This document shows, one piece after another, positions 1 to 6,825 of a stretch of 64,000 nucleotides of DNA (position 1 is the stretch's first letter; each line of letters starts with the position of its first letter). A program made the position numbers and the translations under genes. The notes beneath the pieces are model-generated. The model searched no databases and had not been told where the DNA came from. It saw only the letters and a program-made list of their open reading frames with translations. Source of the stretch: Microcaldota archaeon (GTDB taxonomy: Archaea; Micrarchaeota; Micrarchaeia; Micrarchaeales; Micrarchaeaceae); assembly GCA_028866715.1 (NCBI GenBank), contig JAGWHO010000002.1, forward strand, positions 1 through 64,000, read 5' to 3'.

Positions 1-32
1 CTGTTTAAATCCTGCGGTTAAGTACATAATTA

Positions 33-63
33 TTACATTATTACTTTAATGTAAGAGTATAAA
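33..63 (+). promoter_or_regulatory. Promoter with inverted-repeat operator candidate before the RHH gene
   Basis: An 8-bp perfect inverted repeat (TTACATTA at 33-40, TAATGTAA at 47-54, 6-nt spacer) sits directly upstream of a TATA-like AGTATAAAAA at 55-64. The TATA element lies about 28 bp before the ATG at 88, the usual spacing for a leaderless archaeal gene. A two-fold symmetric site at the promoter of a ribbon-helix-helix protein suggests autorepression, which is inference. Confidence 0.5.
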
Positions 64-87
64 AATGTTTCCCCTAGATATCTTATT

Positions 88-234
88 ATGGTAAACAAAG
101 TTTATCGTACAACGATACTTATCGATAAAGACTTATGGCGAAAATTTAGGATAAAAGCCTTATCAGAGGGGAAGTCTGCATCTAAACTTCTTGAAGACAT
201 TATAAAGAGGAAAGTTGGCGAAACAAAAGGCTGA
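88..234 (+). CDS. Small ribbon-helix-helix (CopG/VapB-like) DNA-binding protein
   Basis: This 48-residue ORF begins at ATG 88, just after a TATA box, and ends at TGA 232-234. The N-terminal strand (residues about 4-13, TTILIDKDLW) is followed by two helices (KFRIKALSEG and SASKLLEDIIKRK), the ribbon-helix-helix pattern of CopG/VapB/MetJ-type dimeric repressors. It overlaps the next gene by 20 bp, so the two are probably co-transcribed. No toxin gene follows it. It could be an orphan antitoxin or a regulator of the reductase. The fold call rests on pattern only. Confidence 0.6.
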   Translation: MVNKVYRTTILIDKDLWRKFRIKALSEGKSASKLLEDIIKRKVGETKG

Positions 235-1135
235 TTTTACGAAATCCGCGTCCCTTGGTATTTCTTCAGTTAATCTTCCTCCTCTAGCAATTGGCACCTG
301 GAGGCTCGGCCATAGCCACGAAACTGAGAAAGAAGCTATCAGGCTAGCCATCGACAAAGGCATCAACTTCATTGATACTGCCGAAATCTACCATACTGAG
401 AAGCTTGTAGGCGAGGCTATCAAGGGCCATGACAACGTCTTCGTTGCCACGAAGGTATCTCCTGCCAACTTCCATCATGATGATGTGCTCAAGGCCTGCG
501 ACCGAAGCCTTGCGAACCTTGGCGTTAAGGCAATCGACCTCTACCAGCTACACTGGCCGAACAACAGGGTGCCTATTCGGGAGACCATGCTTGCCATGGA
601 GGACCTTGTAGACAAGGGCAAGGTAAAGCATATAGGTGTGAGCAACTTCTCAATTGAGGAGCTTCAAGAGGCTCAGGAGGCAATGCGCCTTCAGAGCATA
701 GTAAGCAACCAGATAGAGATGTCTGTGCTTGTGCGCGATGCTGAGAACGGCATGCTTGAGTACTGCAAGGAGAACAACATACTTGTTCTAGCGTACAGCC
801 CGTTCTCCGAAGGTTTGTTGTTCAAGAAATATCCTAAAACGCTCAAATTATTGGAAGGTATAGGCAAAAGATACAACAAGACAGCAGCGCAGGTAGCGCT
901 CAACTGGCTGCTGATGCACGATAATGTCATACCGATAGTGCAGATGGGCCGCAAGGAGCATGTTCTTGAGAACCTTGGAGCGCTTGACTTCAAGCTAAAC
1001 GAAGATGACATGACGCTTATAGGCAGCAATCCTGAGAAGAGGCGCTCAAACGAGCAGAGATGGGGCTGGCTTACAAAGAATACAAGCTTCTGGGCCAGCC
1101 TTATGGGAAGGTCGTACGGCAAGAAGGACAGATGA
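215..1135 (+). CDS. Aldo/keto reductase
   Basis: A 306-residue TIM-barrel oxidoreductase of the aldo/keto reductase superfamily, which uses NAD(P)H to reduce carbonyl compounds. The catalytic tetrad is visible: Asp54 and Tyr59 in DTAEIYH, Lys80 in VFVATKV and His113 in LYQLHWPN. The GVSNFS motif follows near residue 147. The start is a TTG inside the end of the preceding RHH gene, so translation is probably coupled. Family length is normal. The substrate cannot be told from sequence. Confidence 0.88.
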   Translation: MAKQKADFTKSASLGISSVNLPPLAIGTWRLGHSHETEKEAIRLAIDKGINFIDTAEIYHTEKLVGEAIKGHDNVFVATKVSPANFHHDDVLKACDRSLANLGVKAIDLYQLHWPNNRVPIRETMLAMEDLVDKGKVKHIGVSNFSIEELQEAQEAMRLQSIVSNQIEMSVLVRDAENGMLEYCKENNILVLAYSPFSEGLLFKKYPKTLKLLEGIGKRYNKTAAQVALNWLLMHDNVIPIVQMGRKEHVLENLGALDFKLNEDDMTLIGSNPEKRRSNEQRWGWLTKNTSFWASLMGRSYGKKDR

Positions 1136-1139
1136 AGTA

Positions 1140-1373
1140 CTACCTTATTGCCTTGAAGAATTCTTCCTTTTCTACCTTACCCAATTCCAATGCGCCCAAT
1201 AGTGTGCCTAGCTTCACTTCTTTGTGGAGAGGCACAACAGTTACGATCTTCTTGCCATCCACGAACTTCCTTAGCATTACATGGCTTCCTTTGTGCCTTA
1301 CAACCTCGAAACCGAAGTTCTTCACTAGGACCTTTACAATTTCCAAGCCTGAAAGCCTTGGTAGTCTGGCCAT
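1140..1373 (-). CDS. hicA: HicA-family toxin (mRNA interferase)
   Basis: A 77-residue HicA protein with a dsRBD-like fold. The family cleaves mRNA and uses a catalytic His in a G-S-H motif, seen here as HKGSHVML near residues 27-34, followed by the V-V-P-L-H-K strand. It lies 48 bp downstream of hicB on the same strand, the antitoxin-first order. The gene ends 4 bp from the convergent aldo/keto reductase stop. A second, diverged HicAB pair lies at 3.7-4.2 kb. Confidence 0.85.
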   Translation of the reverse strand: MARLPRLSGLEIVKVLVKNFGFEVVRHKGSHVMLRKFVDGKKIVTVVPLHKEVKLGTLLGALELGKVEKEEFFKAIR

Positions 1374-1421
1374 GCACTCACAAGATATTGGAGCGAAAGA
1401 TACCCGTATGTTGAGGATAAC

Positions 1422-1631
1422 CTAAGCTACCTCTACGCTTACGGCGCCAACCGCAGTGACACGCTTGAGCTCCCTCCTGGCGCTTGGCATTTCCTCAAGG
1501 TACAGTGAAACTGCCTCCTTTATGTTCTTCATTGCCTCCTCTATGCTCTTACCCTGGGTCGTCACGCCTGTGATGGCCTCCTTTATTACGTAGGTCTTAT
1601 CCTCTTTCCAGATAACTGTCTGTAATTTCAT
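1422..1631 (-). CDS. hicB: HicB-family antitoxin
   Basis: A 69-residue protein of the short HicB type: strands followed by the typical GVTTQGKSIEEAMKNIKEAV segment (residues about 22-41) that in HicB pairs with HicA. There is no C-terminal HTH or RHH DNA-binding domain, so any autoregulation would need another factor. It is the first gene of the minus-strand pair, with a TATA-like ATAAAAT or TTATAAT element within 15-40 bp upstream. Confidence 0.8.
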   Translation of the reverse strand: MKLQTVIWKEDKTYVIKEAITGVTTQGKSIEEAMKNIKEAVSLYLEEMPSARRELKRVTAVGAVSVEVA

Positions 1632-1677
1632 CCAATCGCCTATTTTATGTGGAATCCTGAATTATTATAACTTTTGT

Positions 1678-2229
1678 TCACTCGAACATCAGTACAACCA
1701 CATCCTCGAAGAAGTAGTGCTTCTTTGCCATGAGCTTGGCATTCAGCCTCTTGAGATCGTCTTCCCAATGGTTGAAGCTGCTCTCCAGAAGGAGCATCTT
1801 GTGCTCCGGGAGTACGTGCTCCTTGTACTCCTTGATGAAGCGCTCTATGTACTCCCTGCCGTCCTTGCCGCCGTCCAACGCTATGTGCTTTACCTGGTAC
1901 CAGTGGCTTGGCAGGTACGGCGGATTGAATATTATGGTGTTGAATTTGTCTGTAATGTTGTTGAACATGTCAGATACTACGAACTTTCCTGTAACGTTGT
2001 TAGTCTTTGCGTTTATCCTGGCGCATTCTACCGATTCCGGAACTATGTCCGAGAATGTGACATCGCAGCCCTTCATCGCTGCAGTTATGCCTATTATGCC
2101 TGTCCCGCAGCCCATGTCAAGGACCTTGCCGAACGCGTGCTCTTTAACCACGTCGGCCATCATCCAGGATTCCTCTCTAGGGTAGTATGCGCCTTTGCAC
2201 TTGCCTATGCTGATTTCAGGGTCTTTCAT
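1678..2229 (-). CDS. HemK/Mtq2-like N5-glutamine methyltransferase
   Basis: A 183-residue class I SAM-dependent methyltransferase. Motif I is DMGCGTG (residues 38-44) and motif IV is NPPY (102-105), the signature of methyltransferases acting on a planar amide or amine nitrogen. The preceding G-A-Y-Y-P-R-E-E-S segment matches the YxPxEDS-type N-terminus of archaeal/eukaryotic Mtq2-HemK, which methylates the GGQ glutamine of release factor aRF1. I chose ATG 2229 because a TATA element at 2251-2258 sits about 26 bp upstream, which makes the gene leaderless; an upstream TTG at 2250 would overlap the promoter. Confidence 0.75.
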   Translation of the reverse strand: MKDPEISIGKCKGAYYPREESWMMADVVKEHAFGKVLDMGCGTGIIGITAAMKGCDVTFSDIVPESVECARINAKTNNVTGKFVVSDMFNNITDKFNTIIFNPPYLPSHWYQVKHIALDGGKDGREYIERFIKEYKEHVLPEHKMLLLESSFNHWEDDLKRLNAKLMAKKHYFFEDVVVLMFE

Positions 2230-2250
2230 CAGCAATACTCTAATCCCCAA

Positions 2251-2258
2251 ATATTAAA
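2251..2258. promoter_or_regulatory. Shared bidirectional TATA element
   Basis: ATATTAAA on the plus strand reads TTTAATAT on the minus strand. Its centre is about 26 bp from the minus-strand ATG (2229) and about 29 bp from the plus-strand ATG (2283). One AT element can therefore place TBP/TFB for both divergent genes, both apparently leaderless. Spacing and sequence are seen; dual use is inferred. Confidence 0.5.
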
Positions 2259-2282
2259 GTCTTACCCGTTGATTAACATACC

Positions 2283-3167
2283 ATGAGAAAGGCATGCCCA
2301 AAGAGCATACTCAAAGAGGTAAAATCCGGCCTTGGCGCAAGGAACATCAGGGTTACAGGCACGGCAGAGGGCTACAATAACAATATCTACTTCATAAACG
2401 CTGATGGAAGGCAGCTTGCGCTCAAGGTCACCAAAAGCGACCGTTTGAAGATACACAATGAGGTGTTCGCGCTGCGCAAGTGGCACGCTCTTGGGGTGCC
2501 TGTCCCTGAGATAGTGCTGGCAGACAGAAGGAACAGGTACTGCGTTGAGACGCGAATGCCGGGCATGCCACTTGGAAGAGCCCATCTTACAGGCGCGCAA
2601 ACCGCAAAGGTGATGGCAGAGCTAGGCAGGCATATAAGAAAGATGCACTCGGTCAAGATGAAGAGGTTCGGCTACCTTGACAGGAATGGGATAGGCACGA
2701 AGAGCTCGTGGGAGAGGTTTGTGTCACCGGATTTCAACGGCTGCATGAAGGCCATGCGTGAGAAGGAGGTGGTCCGGTATGATGAGATGCGCAGGATAGA
2801 TAGATTCCATGAAAGGTACAAGCCGCTCATAAATTTAAGGCAGGGGAGGCTTGTGCACTCAGACCTGACGCTTGACAACATAATGGTCAAGGACGGGCGC
2901 CTGAGCGGCATAATAGACGCAAGCGACGCCATGTCAGGCGATCCTGAGTTTGATCTTGCCTACACGTATGCGGCGCTCTACCCCAAGGTGGGCCCGTTTA
3001 TGAGCCTTGTGAGAGGCTACGGCGGTGTTGACATGCGCAAGGTGAGGCTGTACTTCGTCTGGATAGTGCTTTATTGGATAATCAAGGACGTTGATGATAA
3101 GAGGTCAAGGAAGTACTTCAGGAGAAACCTGAGGAGGCTGAGGCATTTCATGGTGCATGAGACTTGA
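2283..3167 (+). CDS. Aminoglycoside phosphotransferase-like (APH/choline kinase fold) kinase
   Basis: A 294-residue protein of the APH/protein-kinase-like fold. It has an ATP-site Lys48 (ALKVT), Glu60, the Brenner catalytic loop HSDLTLDN (His192, Asp194, Asn199) and a metal-binding Asp212 (IIDASD). Archaeal members usually phosphorylate sugars, choline-like alcohols or unknown small molecules; antibiotic resistance should not be assumed. The gene appears leaderless, sharing its TATA with the divergent methyltransferase. Confidence 0.75.
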   Translation: MRKACPKSILKEVKSGLGARNIRVTGTAEGYNNNIYFINADGRQLALKVTKSDRLKIHNEVFALRKWHALGVPVPEIVLADRRNRYCVETRMPGMPLGRAHLTGAQTAKVMAELGRHIRKMHSVKMKRFGYLDRNGIGTKSSWERFVSPDFNGCMKAMREKEVVRYDEMRRIDRFHERYKPLINLRQGRLVHSDLTLDNIMVKDGRLSGIIDASDAMSGDPEFDLAYTYAALYPKVGPFMSLVRGYGGVDMRKVRLYFVWIVLYWIIKDVDDKRSRKYFRRNLRRLRHFMVHET

Positions 3168-3185
3168 AAGAAAAAAGAAAAAGAC
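3165..3185 (-). terminator. Poly-T terminator of the downstream minus-strand gene
   Basis: On the minus strand this stretch reads as a long T-rich run broken by single C residues, 20-40 nt after the stop of the 94-residue gene. Archaeal RNA polymerase terminates at such U-tracts without a hairpin. Confidence 0.45.
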
Positions 3186-3206
3186 AACCCAAAATCCTTA
3201 GCCCTG

Positions 3207-3491
3207 CTACATGTAGCCGTAGGAGACGGTCTTCAACCTGTCTGCAGATATCTCTATGCGCATCGCATACGTCTTGTCTATGAGATCCTCCTCCTTGAGA
3301 CGCTCGGCGAGCTTCCTCACCTCTATCAGCTCGTCCATGACGCTTATGAGGTCGTTCCTCAAGCCTACGTCGCTTATGCGCCTGTCTATCTGCTTCTCGT
3401 CGCTTAGACTCATCTGCAGCGCCTTGTTCATGCGCCCTATCCTCCCGTCTATGATGTTGCAGAGCTGCCGCTCCGTTTGCTTTTCGCCCAT
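3207..3491 (-). CDS. Hypothetical small helical protein
   Basis: A 94-residue, highly charged, all-helical protein with heptad-like spacing (RIGRMNKALQ, VMDELIEVRKLAERLKEEDLI). I do not recognise the family. Length and helicity recall chorismate mutase, but the active-site Arg/Lys/Glu pattern of AroQ is not evident, so no function is given. A T-rich stretch on its strand follows the stop codon. Confidence 0.5.
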   Translation of the reverse strand: MGEKQTERQLCNIIDGRIGRMNKALQMSLSDEKQIDRRISDVGLRNDLISVMDELIEVRKLAERLKEEDLIDKTYAMRIEISADRLKTVSYGYM

Positions 3492-3663
3492 CTAGAAACC
3501 CCGGAAGACGCTGCCCAGTACCCTACCCAGAAGAAGACGGCCAATTTATACGGCGCTGGTTTGCGCACTTTCCTGATGGTGTTTATGCAAGTTAGAGTTT
3601 ATATACTTTACTACACGTTTGTGTATTTATGGTATAAGGATTAAATACCTTAATCGTCATAAT

Positions 3664-3725
3664 ATCGCTGCCGAGACCCATCGGTAATCCGGGAGGACGG
3701 GCCTGCGCCGCGGCGCAGGCTATGA
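3664..3725 (+). ncRNA. Candidate structured RNA with a perfect GC palindrome
   Basis: A GC-rich island of about 60 nt lies in an otherwise AT-rich gap of roughly 260 bp. It holds a small hairpin (CCGA-loop-TCGG, 3671-3684) and a perfect 20-bp palindrome at 3701-3720 that could fold into a very stable stem. A TATA-like ATTAAATAC at 3641-3649 is about 25 bp before the island. In hyperthermophilic or AT-rich archaea such islands often mark small RNAs. It could instead be a protein-binding site or the 5' control region of hicB. No known RNA family was recognised. Confidence 0.35.
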
Positions 3726-3750
3726 TATTTAACCTTATAAGGTGAATACA

Positions 3751-4026
3751 ATGTATAGCAACCAGAAGTTTAGGAGCATAGATATGAACATAGTAATGGA
3801 CCACAGAGGGTTTAAGCTTGAAATCTCTAAAGAGGGTAGAGACTACCTTGGAGATATAGAAGAATTGCATATACACGACTCCGGAAAGAGCATAAAGGAG
3901 TTGCTTAATGGAATTGATGAGGCAATAGATCTTGTTATAGAGGCAATAATGGAAGACCCCAGAAAGATGTCGGAATCTTATCCGGCATCAGTTTATCAGA
4001 AATTGGGGTTGAAGGTGTATGCCTAA
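3751..4026 (+). CDS. hicB: HicB-like antitoxin (second module)
   Basis: A 91-residue protein with the HicB-type core: strands MNIVMDHRGFKLEI, then HIHDSGKSIKELLNGIDEAIDLVIEAI, matching the pseudo-RNase H fold of HicB. No DNA-binding tail is evident. I chose ATG 3751 because the TATA-like TATTTAA at 3726-3732 lies about 25 bp upstream; a GTG at 3742 is an alternative. The gene overlaps the following hicA by 8 bp, so the two are translationally coupled in antitoxin-then-toxin order. Confidence 0.65.
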   Translation: MYSNQKFRSIDMNIVMDHRGFKLEISKEGRDYLGDIEELHIHDSGKSIKELLNGIDEAIDLVIEAIMEDPRKMSESYPASVYQKLGLKVYA

Positions 4027-4240
4027 ACTTGTTATAAAGGGCGAACGGCTTATACAAATATTGTATAAGAATTTCAGAGTTGTTGCGGTGAGGCAAAAGG
4101 GAAGTCACGTCATAGTTCTGAGGAGTAGCCTAAATAGGACGACAACCATACCTGTAGGTAAGATCCTAAAACAAGGGACCCTTAATAGTATATTGAAGGA
4201 CTTAGGTTTGACAAAAGACGATATCAGGCAGTTCCTATAA
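4019..4240 (+). CDS. hicA: HicA-family toxin (second module)
   Basis: A 73-residue HicA protein. The catalytic motif is RQKGSHVIVL with the family His near residue 31, followed by TTTIPVGKILKQGTLNSILKDLGL, the conserved P-x-G-x-x-L-x-x-G-T-L region. It starts 8 bp inside the end of hicB. It is only moderately similar to the HicA at 1.1-1.4 kb, so the pair looks separately acquired or long diverged. Confidence 0.85.
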   Translation: MPKLVIKGERLIQILYKNFRVVAVRQKGSHVIVLRSSLNRTTTIPVGKILKQGTLNSILKDLGLTKDDIRQFL

Positions 4241-4293
4241 ACAGAGAAAATAACAACTAATTTAGCATTCCCGGCTAAATTTCTACTGATAAA

Positions 4294-4566
4294 ATGATAC
4301 ATAAAATACGTTGTTCTGTATGTGGAAGACGCGGCGCGGTTGATCTTGAGAGGTATAATAAAAGTTTCAGTAGTAATAAGGCACTTGACTGGAATTACTT
4401 TTCGAACATCTGCACTAATTTCATGGAGGTGGATAAGTATTTTTATCAGATAGTCAGTATTAAGCCTAAGCTGGTTACAAAGAGAGTTAAGAACAAGAGC
4501 TATGACCCTGAAGCAAAGCCTAAGTTCGCAGAGTATTGGGAGTGTAAGAAATGTTATCTGAATTAA
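4294..4566 (+). CDS. Hypothetical small protein with two CxxC motifs
   Basis: A 90-residue protein with an N-terminal CSVCG (residues about 7-11) and a C-terminal CKKCYLN (about 84-90). The two Cys pairs could bind one zinc ion as a ribbon closing a roughly 70-residue loop. I do not recognise it beyond that. Its stop overlaps by 4 bp the end of the convergent gene on the minus strand, with no room for a terminator between. Confidence 0.5.
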   Translation: MIHKIRCSVCGRRGAVDLERYNKSFSSNKALDWNYFSNICTNFMEVDKYFYQIVSIKPKLVTKRVKNKSYDPEAKPKFAEYWECKKCYLN

Positions 4567-5117
4567 AAATCCGTTCCTTTCTCCAATATTTCTCGTTCCT
4601 GTTTGTTGAATATCTCTTCCTTCTCGAAGGTCTTGCTCTTTAGTATGAATGCCAGTATCTCTCTCCTTAGGTCGTTGTGCTCTATTGTTTTTGATATTAT
4701 CCTTGAAGGGTCGTCTATTGCCACCTGCATGGCGACATCGCCTATCCAGTGATCAAACTCGGTGCTGTAGCCCATCAGCAGCTCTATCTTGTCCAGCGAT
4801 AATAGGAACTTCTTCAGCTTCTCTATTCTCTCTACCGTCTCTGCATTGAGGCTCTTTGGATCGGATTCCTTTTCGTTTATGAATTTGGAGAAGCTATCGC
4901 GCATCTTGTCTGCCTCTTGGAGCATGTTGTTGATTATGAACAAATCCCTCTCGGTCTCGCTTGGCTTGTCAGGCAGCTCTATTATGTTGCCGTGCACAGC
5001 TATGTTGCCCTCCTTCACTTCTTGGTTGAGCGTGTCCATTGCTTCTGTTATGAGCTCTACCTTCGCCTTGTTGAGAATGTCTTCGCACAGCATCCATGCT
5101 GGTGTGTCCCCATCCAT
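4563..5117 (-). CDS. Hypothetical charged helical protein starting with a DxTPAWML motif
   Basis: A 184-residue acidic, mostly helical protein of unknown family, with no membrane segment or signal peptide. Its first residues, MDGDTPAWML, are nearly repeated in a 33-codon ORF at 6.0-6.1 kb, where 16 bp of DNA are also identical. It starts 4 bp after the 294-residue gene on the same strand, so the two form an operon. Function unknown. Confidence 0.5.
   Translation of the reverse strand: MDGDTPAWMLCEDILNKAKVELITEAMDTLNQEVKEGNIAVHGNIIELPDKPSETERDLFIINNMLQEADKMRDSFSKFINEKESDPKSLNAETVERIEKLKKFLLSLDKIELLMGYSTEFDHWIGDVAMQVAIDDPSRIISKTIEHNDLRREILAFILKSKTFEKEEIFNKQEREILEKGTDF
5088..5101. repeat. Copy 1 of a repeated CAGCAT-CC-ATGCTG inverted repeat
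   Basis: A 6-bp inverted repeat with a 2-bp spacer, identical to the copy at 6083-6096, with 16 bp of identity including flanks. Here it lies at the start of the 184-residue gene and encodes the TPAWML part of its N-terminus. It may reflect shared protein ancestry or a DNA- or RNA-level element. Confidence 0.45.
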
Positions 5118-5121
5118 CGGA

Positions 5122-6006
5122 TCACTGCCTGAAAAACTCGTCGTTCATGCGCTTGTGCTCCTTTGCGTTTTCAAGGCGCTGGTGCTCCAGATTATTGAAT
5201 GCGTCTCTAACGTGCCTAAGGATTGCGTCCCCTTCCAATGAGCTGCTTGGTAGCGCACCCAACGTCCCTACCTCCTCGCCGTATAGTATCTCGGCTTCGT
5301 TCGGGTTTCTGGTTGCACTGACCATGTTAACGTCCCATGCCTCGGCGTCCTTGACAAGCTCGGACCAGATTACCGCATGCATCTCCTCTGTCCCATGCCT
5401 GCCGAGAACCTTGGCTACTTGCGCGTACCCGTAGTCGAGCGCCCTCGCGTGCATTCGCGTCTGGATGATCCTGTAGTTTCTGCCTTCGTGCTCGAAGCTC
5501 AGCAGCTCAAGGCTGCCGTTGCCTACCTGGAAGTACCCCACTCCGGATGGGCTCCTTGATATCTCTATCTTTGGCAGAGTGCTGAGATTGCCTGCGACTC
5601 CGGCTAGGCCCTTCTTCACGAGCTGCGATGCGAGAGCCTTTGCAGCCTCGTCTGCAGAGCATATCTCTGATTCGTATGCCACAACCTCGAAGTTCCATAG
5701 CTCTCCCTTCCGTATTTCTTTTATCAGCGCTATGCCTGTGGAACCGCGGGGCGTTGATGCGGCGCCAATTGGCAGACCGCGGTCATCTGCCCCCAAGTCT
5801 AGAGGGGCAGCCTCCTGGCGCAGCCTATAAAGGCCGTAATACGACCTGATGGGATCCTCGTCTTGCACGCGCTCGAGCCTGGTGGCGTAATATTCGCCGA
5901 TTGCGTTGAACGTGACGCTCTTCAGGCTGATGCTGCTGCCGTGTTCGGAATACATGAATTGCGTGCCGTCGGTATTTGTCGAAACTCTCATGTCCTTTGA
6001 TGCCAT
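5122..6006 (-). CDS. Hypothetical protein, 294 aa
   Basis: A soluble 294-residue protein with mixed alpha/beta character and a helical charged tail (residues about 265-294). I see no known motif, signal peptide or membrane span. A TATA-like ATTATAAATATT (about 6027-6037) lies 22-30 bp before ATG 6006, so the gene has its own promoter and leads the two-gene unit with the 184-residue protein. Family and function are not recognised; it is probably a lineage-specific gene. Confidence 0.5.
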   Translation of the reverse strand: MASKDMRVSTNTDGTQFMYSEHGSSISLKSVTFNAIGEYYATRLERVQDEDPIRSYYGLYRLRQEAAPLDLGADDRGLPIGAASTPRGSTGIALIKEIRKGELWNFEVVAYESEICSADEAAKALASQLVKKGLAGVAGNLSTLPKIEISRSPSGVGYFQVGNGSLELLSFEHEGRNYRIIQTRMHARALDYGYAQVAKVLGRHGTEEMHAVIWSELVKDAEAWDVNMVSATRNPNEAEILYGEEVGTLGALPSSSLEGDAILRHVRDAFNNLEHQRLENAKEHKRMNDEFFRQ

Positions 6007-6010
6007 AATG

Positions 6011-6112
6011 TCACTTGCCGTTGGAAATATTTATAATGAGCGGGTGCGCGGGTGAAAACGAGCCGAGCATAAATTCCCAGTACAGCATCCATGCTGGAGT
6101 TCCATCTTTCAT
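6011..6112 (-). pseudogene. Short ORF or remnant with a DGTPAWML motif
   Basis: A 33-codon ORF (MKDGTPAWMLYWEFMLGS...) lies between the 180- and 294-residue genes. Its first ten residues resemble the N-terminus of the 184-residue protein at 4.6-5.1 kb. Its 3' part contains the TATA element of the 294-residue gene, which argues against a constrained coding sequence. It is either a remnant of a duplicated gene or a microprotein. Confidence 0.3.
6083..6096. repeat. Copy 2 of a repeated CAGCAT-CC-ATGCTG inverted repeat
   Basis: Identical to the element at 5088-5101 and also placed at the start of a TPAWML-encoding frame on the minus strand. The two copies are 995 bp apart in the same orientation. 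Confidence 0.45.
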
Positions 6113-6124
6113 ATGAACATTGCC

Positions 6125-6667
6125 TTAATCGTCAACCGTTTCTTGAATGTCAGGGGTCTGCTGCTTCAGGCTGTTGACGAATTCCTGCGAATCGTCAGCA
6201 AGATCATCAATATCGGTCTCGTCGTTTATGGCCGTCTCTGAGAGCCTTAGGAGTATTGCGCAACTAAGCTGGAGGTCTATCTCCTTGTCTATCCTCAAGC
6301 CAGAGATCTTGCGGCTCACGATGCCGATGACGTTGGACCTCACATGCGCCCTGAACTTGGGGGATGTCAATGGGAACACGTCGTGGGCGTATCTTGGCGG
6401 GTCTGCAAACCTTGGTTCTTGGTCATGGTTCGCTGCAGTCTCCTCTATGACCGCCTTGACAACCCTTTCGAGGATCCTGGCCTGCACCACCTCCTTCCTC
6501 ATGTTCGGGAACCGTGAATAGAACTTTTCAGGGTCTATCTTGCCGCCGAAGTTCAAGGCCAGGTCCATCTCCTTGGATACGTTCTCGTTGAAGAGCTCGC
6601 GTGTTGTGCGGCAGAGTCTGGTTATGTTAGGATTAGGCCGTGTCTGCACGGTAAGGTCCTGGCTCAT
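6125..6667 (-). CDS. Hypothetical protein, 180 aa, downstream of 5S rRNA
   Basis: A soluble, mostly helical 180-residue protein ending in an acidic tail (DETDIDDLADDSQE...). I do not recognise the family. The open frame extends upstream to 6757, but that part lies inside the 5S rRNA gene, so I start at ATG 6667 (MSQDL); an ATG at 6679 is possible. A TATA-like CTTATATT at 6681-6688 lies close upstream. Transcription from the 5S promoter may also read into it. Confidence 0.5.
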   Translation of the reverse strand: MSQDLTVQTRPNPNITRLCRTTRELFNENVSKEMDLALNFGGKIDPEKFYSRFPNMRKEVVQARILERVVKAVIEETAANHDQEPRFADPPRYAHDVFPLTSPKFRAHVRSNVIGIVSRKISGLRIDKEIDLQLSCAILLRLSETAINDETDIDDLADDSQEFVNSLKQQTPDIQETVDD

Positions 6668-6689
6668 CTCGACCCACATCAATATAAGT

Positions 6690-6803
6690 GCCAAACAGCA
6701 ATATGCTTTCCCGGCCGAAGCCAGTACACACATATCGTGAGCAGGCTTAGCTTCCAAGTTCGGAATGGGTTTGGGCGTTTCCCTGCTCCTGTTACCGTCT
6801 GAC
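6690..6803 (-). rRNA. rrf: 5S ribosomal RNA
   Basis: The minus strand carries the conserved 5S core (GGGAAACGCCC, CCCATTCCGAAC, GGAAGCTAAGCC). The ends close as a 10-bp helix I: GTCAGACGGT (5', 6803-6794) pairs throughout, with G-U pairs, with GCTGTTTGGC (3', 6699-6690). Length is 114 nt. It stands alone, with no 16S or 23S gene in the window, and has its own TATA box. It was found by conserved sequence and helix closure, so the ends are good to a few bases. Confidence 0.9.
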
Positions 6804-6825
6804 GATATTATATCTGTTATGAAGG

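Noticed and set aside
2283-3167. Aminoglycoside resistance gene
   Set aside because: Only the general APH/kinase fold is supported. Archaeal members act on other substrates, and no resistance context is present.
3207-3491. Chorismate mutase (AroQ-like) for the 94-aa helical protein
   Set aside because: Length and helices fit loosely, but the conserved active-site Arg/Lys/Glu pattern could not be placed.
3664-3725. SRP RNA or RNase P RNA
   Set aside because: The island is far too short and lacks the SRP helix 8 and RNase P core motifs.
6668-6757. N-terminal extension of the 180-aa protein frame up to 6757
   Set aside because: It runs through the 3' half of the 5S rRNA gene, whose helix I and conserved core are clear. 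The frame there is accidental.
3000-6800. Integrated mobile element around the HicAB and hypothetical genes
   Set aside because: No integrase, transposase, terminal repeats or duplicated tRNA end was found. Only an island suspicion remains.
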